Assembly (NCBI GenBank): GCA_029379385.1 | Contig: CM055609.1 | Span: 7,006,001 to 7,070,000, forward strand | Direction: 5' to 3' | DNA: 64,000 nt | Source of the DNA: Quillaja saponaria | Taxonomy: Eukaryota; Streptophyta; Magnoliopsida; Fabales; Quillajaceae | In this document: positions 59,829 to 64,000 of the stretch, piece by piece | Numbering within the stretch: position 1 is the stretch's first letter | Layout: each line of letters starts with the position of its first letter | Program-made: the position numbers and the translations under genes | Notes under the pieces: model-generated | Databases searched by the model: none | What the model was told of the DNA's origin: nothing | Seen by the model: the letters and a program-made list of their open reading frames with translations, nothing else

Positions 59829-61420
59829 TTTCTTTTCTCAATAGCTCTAAACTAAACTCTCCAGTTTGACTGCTGAGAAAGTGTTAAAAAAGAACAGAAC
59901 ACAAACTTTCTCAGTCACACAAAAAAAGATGAGTTTGACTTCAACCCTTGTTTAGTTTCAAAAACCAACAAAATCCAGACTAAAAAAATGAAGAAAAGAA
60001 AAACTTCAAAATCCAAATTTCCCTTTTCTTTTCATACGTTTTCTCAGCAGCCAAACGGGTTTTCGGTCACAAAAAACTTTTTCTCTTCGATCTTTAAACA
60101 GAGAAACAAATTTTATTCCACCGAATTCAATGGGATGCTAAAAAAAACGAAATGGATGGTAAAGTAAAAAAACGCAGGCGGGAAAGTCAAAAGCTTGGGA
60201 AAGAGAAATTTTGAGGAATCTGAGAAATTTCGAGGAAGTGTCTGCGAATTTTCGCCTTCAACGCCTATGCATCTGAAACTTATTTTGTCTGAATGCTTAC
60301 ACAACAGTGATGGGCTGGCGGCTGCAGTAGTTTATAAATATGTGTCGCTAACCTTATCACTTATCAGCCTATGTCCCTCCCCTCCCTCCATGATTAGTCA
60401 ATAGCCAAAAAAGAAAAAAGTAGTCTACGAGTGGAGTTGGACGGCGGGTTTTGCTCTTAGGAAGTGGATCAGATGATCGCAGCCGTTGGTTTGAGGAAGT
60501 TGGAGAATCTTTACAATTTTATAAAGGGTTTTCCACGTGGGGTGGTTTAGAAGTTGGGATCTGGTGCTTGTGAGGACTATGGTGTAAGAGTGTTGTGGAG
60601 TATAAAATAAGTATTTACTTCTCACCAAAGATCTTTTTGGATCTTTATGATTTTATTTTACCAAGATTCTCCAGATGAAACCAGTTGTGGATAAGTAATA
60701 GTAATGGAATCATGCAAAGTAAACTGAATAATTCTTTTGGGACAAAAAAAAAGAAAGAATAAAAAAATGGGTAATTCAAAATTGATTCCTGGGAACATGG
60801 ATCATTCAATCCAAAATAACCAAACAACCTAGGCCAACAGGGATTTCAAGGGTACAACAGCCCATTGACCTTTCCTGAAGATAAAGTTTTTCATCAGCAA
60901 CCCATGAACCAGATTGGCAGTCATAACCCCCCTACGAGAATTCTTTCATTGTTTTCACTTGTTTCAACGTCCTTGCAAAGGATCATTCTATAGGTGGAAA
61001 ATAAACTTAAATGACACTCTTCATAGCATGACGTAATGACTATATGGAACTAAAACGACAATCTCTGTTGCAAAAGAGAGCATCAAACATAATTTAGATC
61101 AAAGTACTAATGTACATCAGGAAAGTAGACAACTTTTTTAAGTGTACTGTCAATTGAAGAATATTATTACATGGAAAAAATAGAGGAATGTCATGATAAC
61201 TACTTCGCATAGTGAGCACCAGCTGAATTGGCACGGTTTGATGCTGCTGAAAGAAAAAGCTCATCATTAACATCAGGAACCAGGTCACAGCTGAAACAAA
61301 GCACAACTCAACAATGACCCAGCAGTAGTTATCAGCAGCCAGCCACTGAACTGTAAATAACCCTCTGAACAGAAGATCAGGTTGACTGAAGACTAAAATA
61401 TTTTGAGGATATAAGGCACA
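59829..61420. other. CBP60 promoter/5' UTR and 3' flank of the nucleolar gene
   Basis: The ~500 bp right of 59828 is the CBP60 leader/promoter. The stretch near 61420 is the 3' UTR of the NOL12-like gene. No gene lies between them. Confidence 0.5.
60533..60540. promoter_or_regulatory. Palindromic G-box upstream of CBP60
   Basis: CCACGTGG, about 705 bp upstream of the CBP60 start codon. It is a perfect palindrome with the CACGTG core recognised by bHLH and bZIP factors. Motif-based inference only. Confidence 0.4.
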
Positions 61421-62450
61421 CTACGACATCTTCTTTTTCCCATTCTTTACCTTCTTTTTATCTCTTTTGTTCTGTGGCTTTGGCCGTGATTTGTGTTTCA
61501 CGGTTCTTTTGAATGATTTCTTCTTAGTCACAGGTACATTCTGCTTTTTATTAATTGCAACAGCTTGAGGCACTGTTGCTTGAATCTTTTCACTTGGACA
61601 ACTTTCTTCTTCGGGAGTGATCTCACTTGTTGTTACTATCACCTTCAAATCACCATTTTCATATGTCTTTGTTCCTTTCAGCAATAACAGAATTCCAACC
61701 AAAATGTTCAATTAGTAACAACTCCATAGCTGAATCACATAAATAAAACTTCACTAAATAGTTAGGAAATTAACATTTAAATATTCCAGAGCAGATGAGA
61801 ATAGTACAAAATCAAACCCCACATATAAGTCCTCATAATTCCATTTGATATTCTAGCAGTGCAAGTCCCAAATGATCAATATATTACTAGATATTTCACC
61901 TGCCTCAACCACATGCCAAACTTCAGCCTGAATGCGACTTTGTCATTCTATAAGGCTATAATGTAATCAAAATATCCCACTAAATGACCTAGGGCTTTGA
62001 CTGGTGGTCATTTTCTTCCTCATGGAGGAAGGGATCTTGGATTCAACTCCTAGTGGAGAAGGTAGTTGAGAATTAGAACCCATTTCTGATGATGATAGGG
62101 GTTTTGTGGAAAAGGGGACAGGCTACCAGCTATTTTATAGCACAGGTCATATGGAAAATTGGCACCTGGGACAGCCCAAGAGTATAAAGCCTTAAACTTG
62201 ATCCGTGTAGCTTAAAAAAGATACAGAAGATAATAATGGTACCTTACTATGTTCTCGATCTATGTAGCTTAAAGCCTTAAACTTGATATGTTTGGATTAA
62301 ATAGATTAGAGTTCTATCAAATTTACCAGAGATAGATTCAACTTGCTCATTATCTTCGTCCTCTTCTTGGTGCTCATCACTTGCATCAGGTTCTGACCCA
62401 GTGGCTGCAGGAGCCCCACCATACATAGCAAATTCTCTTTCTAATTTCCT
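61421..62450 (-). CDS. NOL12: Nucleolar protein 12/RRP17-like ribosome-biogenesis protein, 3' part only
   Basis: Two minus-strand exons, 62327-62450 and 61421-61674, join as SISG (split Gly codon) to TKTYENGDLKV. The visible C-terminal part has RKLEREFAMYGGAP, an acidic stretch EEDEDNEQVESISG, then TYENGDLKVIVTTSEITPEEE, and ends in a highly basic lysine-rich tail (KKSFKRTVKHKSRPKPQNKR) of nucleolar type. The arrangement fits the NOL12/Nop25/Rrp17 family, which processes pre-rRNA, but the diagnostic N-terminal half is not in the window; its exons must lie beyond 64000. The intron upstream of 62450 contains a 35-bp direct repeat and an 889-bp hAT element. Family assignment is from memory and moderate. 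Confidence 0.62.
61990..62180. mobile_element. Possible SINE-like insertion in a NOL12 intron
   Basis: A segment with GATTCAACTCC at ~62040, which matches 8 of 11 positions of the pol III B-box consensus, preceded by a GGTGGTCATTTTCTTCC block that might be an A-box relative. No poly-A/T tail or target duplication could be established. Confidence 0.25.
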
Positions 62451-62681
62451 CTGCAACATAAGTACAGTAGCATAAATAAGGAACTAAAACATAGAACTGT
62501 TTCTTCATATATGATCAATATGAATATATATAAATTTTAATGTACTACCCAGAAGATAAATATGTTCTTAGAAAAGGCAAACCATGAAAAAACAACAAAT
62601 AATGCGTGCACACTGAAAAGGGGATACTGACAGGAATGCTAGTATCTGTGATGACCACCTTCCGCCACACTGAATCCCACT

Positions 62682-62697
62682 CCCCCCCCCCCCCCCC
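62682..62697. repeat. Poly-C run of 16
   Basis: An uninterrupted C16 tract in the NOL12 intron. Its length is likely to vary between alleles and assemblies. Confidence 0.9.
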
Positions 62698-62788
62698 AAC
62701 CAGAAAAAAAAAGGACAAAAGCCCCTCATTTCCTTTCCTTATATCTGTTAAATCACCCTCAGCTGTGTTCAACAGGAAACTATTTTGA

Positions 62789-62899
62789 TAGCTAAAATGC
62801 TTACTTCTGCTACTAATCAAACTTTGGTTAAACACTCTGTCATTCTTTAAGGCTATAAGTGCAGTAGCTAAAATGCTTACTTCTGCTACTAATCAAACT
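62789..62899. repeat. 35-bp direct repeat with 76-bp spacing
   Basis: A block beginning TAGCTAAAATGCTTACTTCT occurs identically at 62789-62823 and 62865-62899 in the intron upstream of the NOL12-like exon. Confidence 0.9.
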
Positions 62900-62940
62900 A
62901 AGAAATAAAATAGGCACCACTTTGCCAACTCTGGAAGTAC

Positions 62941-63829
62941 CAATGTTGTCAAGGGCGAAAGGCGTATCCAAGGCAATAGCTCCCTAAATAGTCTAAGGCG
63001 AAAGGAGCCAAAAAAGTGATAGCTTGAGCAAATTGAGGCGACAGTTCTCAAAAATACTACTAAATATACTATATTGAAGACTATACCTATACATAATTAA
63101 ACTAGAATACAAAACCAATATTTGAAATAAAAAAACCAATATTTGACACAATATTAAAAGTATGCAGGGTGATTCATTATTAGATCACTTCCTTAATATT
63201 GTTAATAATATTTTATTATACTATTAAAAACTGTAAAATTTTATTTGTAATTAAGTAATAACTAGCAAAATTTACAAAAACATTTTATAATATATTTGCT
63301 CTATTTTTTTTCTATTTGCACATCTTAATAAGAACATATTAACAATTATTTTTATTTTTTCTTTATCACCAGTATTTTTATTATTTTTTCATCTAAACAT
63401 GAAGACTAGTTTGTTTGTTTAAACAAGAGTTTTGAGCTGAGATTGTTGGGCTGGGCTTAACATTCAAAATAGGAAAAAAAAAAGAAAATCATAACTTCTT
63501 TCATTAAAATGCATTGTTTCTTCTTCCTTCTTTTTTTTTTTTTTTTGCGTGTCTTCCTCCCTCCTTCTGAAGCAGTGAAGTACTTGGAGATAGATCAGAT
63601 CTGCGACTGCTAAGGAGGGACTTTCGCTGGATCTTCTTCCTTCCTTCATTCATTTTTTTTTTTTTTTTTTTGCTAGTCTTCCACCTTCTTCCTTCTTTCT
63701 TTATTTTTTTTCCAGCCTTCCTCCTCCTTTGTAGTTAGGCGCTCGCCTAATGGTTGCAGAGGCGGTAACCCATTGCCCTGCCTCACCTGGTCACCTAGGC
63801 TAGCGCCCAAAGCGCCTTTGACATCACTG
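62941..63829. mobile_element. Non-autonomous hAT-superfamily DNA transposon, 889 bp
   Basis: Exact 8-bp target duplications GGAAGTAC flank it at 62933-62940 and 63830-63837. Terminal inverted repeats are CAATGTTGTCAAGGGCG at the left and, read inward from the right, CAGTGATGTCAAAGGCG (14 of 17). The CA-G start and 8-bp duplication are typical of hAT. Subterminal GGCG/CGCC motifs recur at both ends (e.g. GGCGAAAGGCG, GTTAGGCGCTCGCC). The interior is AT-rich with long T-runs at ~63528-63546 and ~63653-63671 and has no transposase. It appears to sit inside an intron of the NOL12-like gene. Confidence 0.88.
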
Positions 63830-63837
63830 GGAAGTAC

Positions 63838-64000
63838 ATAGAACTAACATGTTATGCGTGCAAATTTAGCAGTGGTATCACGCTCACAGTTAAATGTGGC
63901 TCATTACAATTGTTCCATCTTATAAATAGTAGTAGAAAGTTTCAGGTCTATACTGTCTCCGCCCCTGTTAGGCTTCATGTTTCCTCATTGTCTATTGCAC
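63838..64000. other. Right edge, intronic
   Basis: No exon found. It is presumably still inside the intron of the NOL12-like gene, whose 5' exons are outside the window. Confidence 0.4.

Overview
This window is nuclear DNA from a flowering plant. The genes have many short introns with GT..AG borders, the intergenic DNA is very AT-rich with poly-A/T and (CT)n tracts, and every recognisable protein is a plant family: a TIR1/AFB auxin receptor, an external NDB-type NADH dehydrogenase, an FBS-type F-box protein, a bifunctional riboflavin kinase/FMN phosphatase and a CBP60 calmodulin-binding protein. The auxin receptor looks like the AFB6 clade, which Brassicaceae lack, so a non-brassicaceous (perhaps woody) eudicot is likely. 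The species cannot be fixed from the sequence.

Layout: 749-4680 (-) auxin receptor F-box gene; 7995-12383 (-) ten-exon NDB2-like NADH dehydrogenase with an EF-hand; 12.4-18.0 kb gene-poor with a ~150-bp tandem array; 18065-18916 (-) single-exon membrane protein of unknown function; 22523-26574 (-) SPRY plus P-loop (hnRNP U-like) gene; 26.6-34.7 kb non-coding, with three related copies of a 1-2 kb segment; 34737-35398 (-) FBS-type F-box gene; 39933-41620 (-) F-box/LRR pseudogene; 43011-45925 (-) remnant of a TCAB1/WDR79-like WD40 gene; 47183-52260 (+) riboflavin kinase/FMN hydrolase; 54477-59828 (-) CBP60; 61421-62450 (-) 3' part of a NOL12/RRP17-like nucleolar gene that continues past the right edge.

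These are independent housekeeping, signalling and stress genes. No operon-like or cluster logic is visible. Coding models were built by joining exons at splice sites and checking that the phases agree. The AFB6, NDB2, FBS and FMN/FHY models close perfectly. The SPRY gene and CBP60 do not: each carries single extra bases inside otherwise conserved exons, which is the main anomaly of the window.

Mobile DNA: two non-autonomous hAT elements with exact 8-bp target-site duplications (52596-53637 and 62941-63829), a probable TRIM/LTR remnant in an FMN/FHY intron, a possible SINE, and several local tandem duplications. I found no CRISPR, rRNA, convincing tRNA, virus or prokaryotic-type system, and no evidence for a wholly new biological system.
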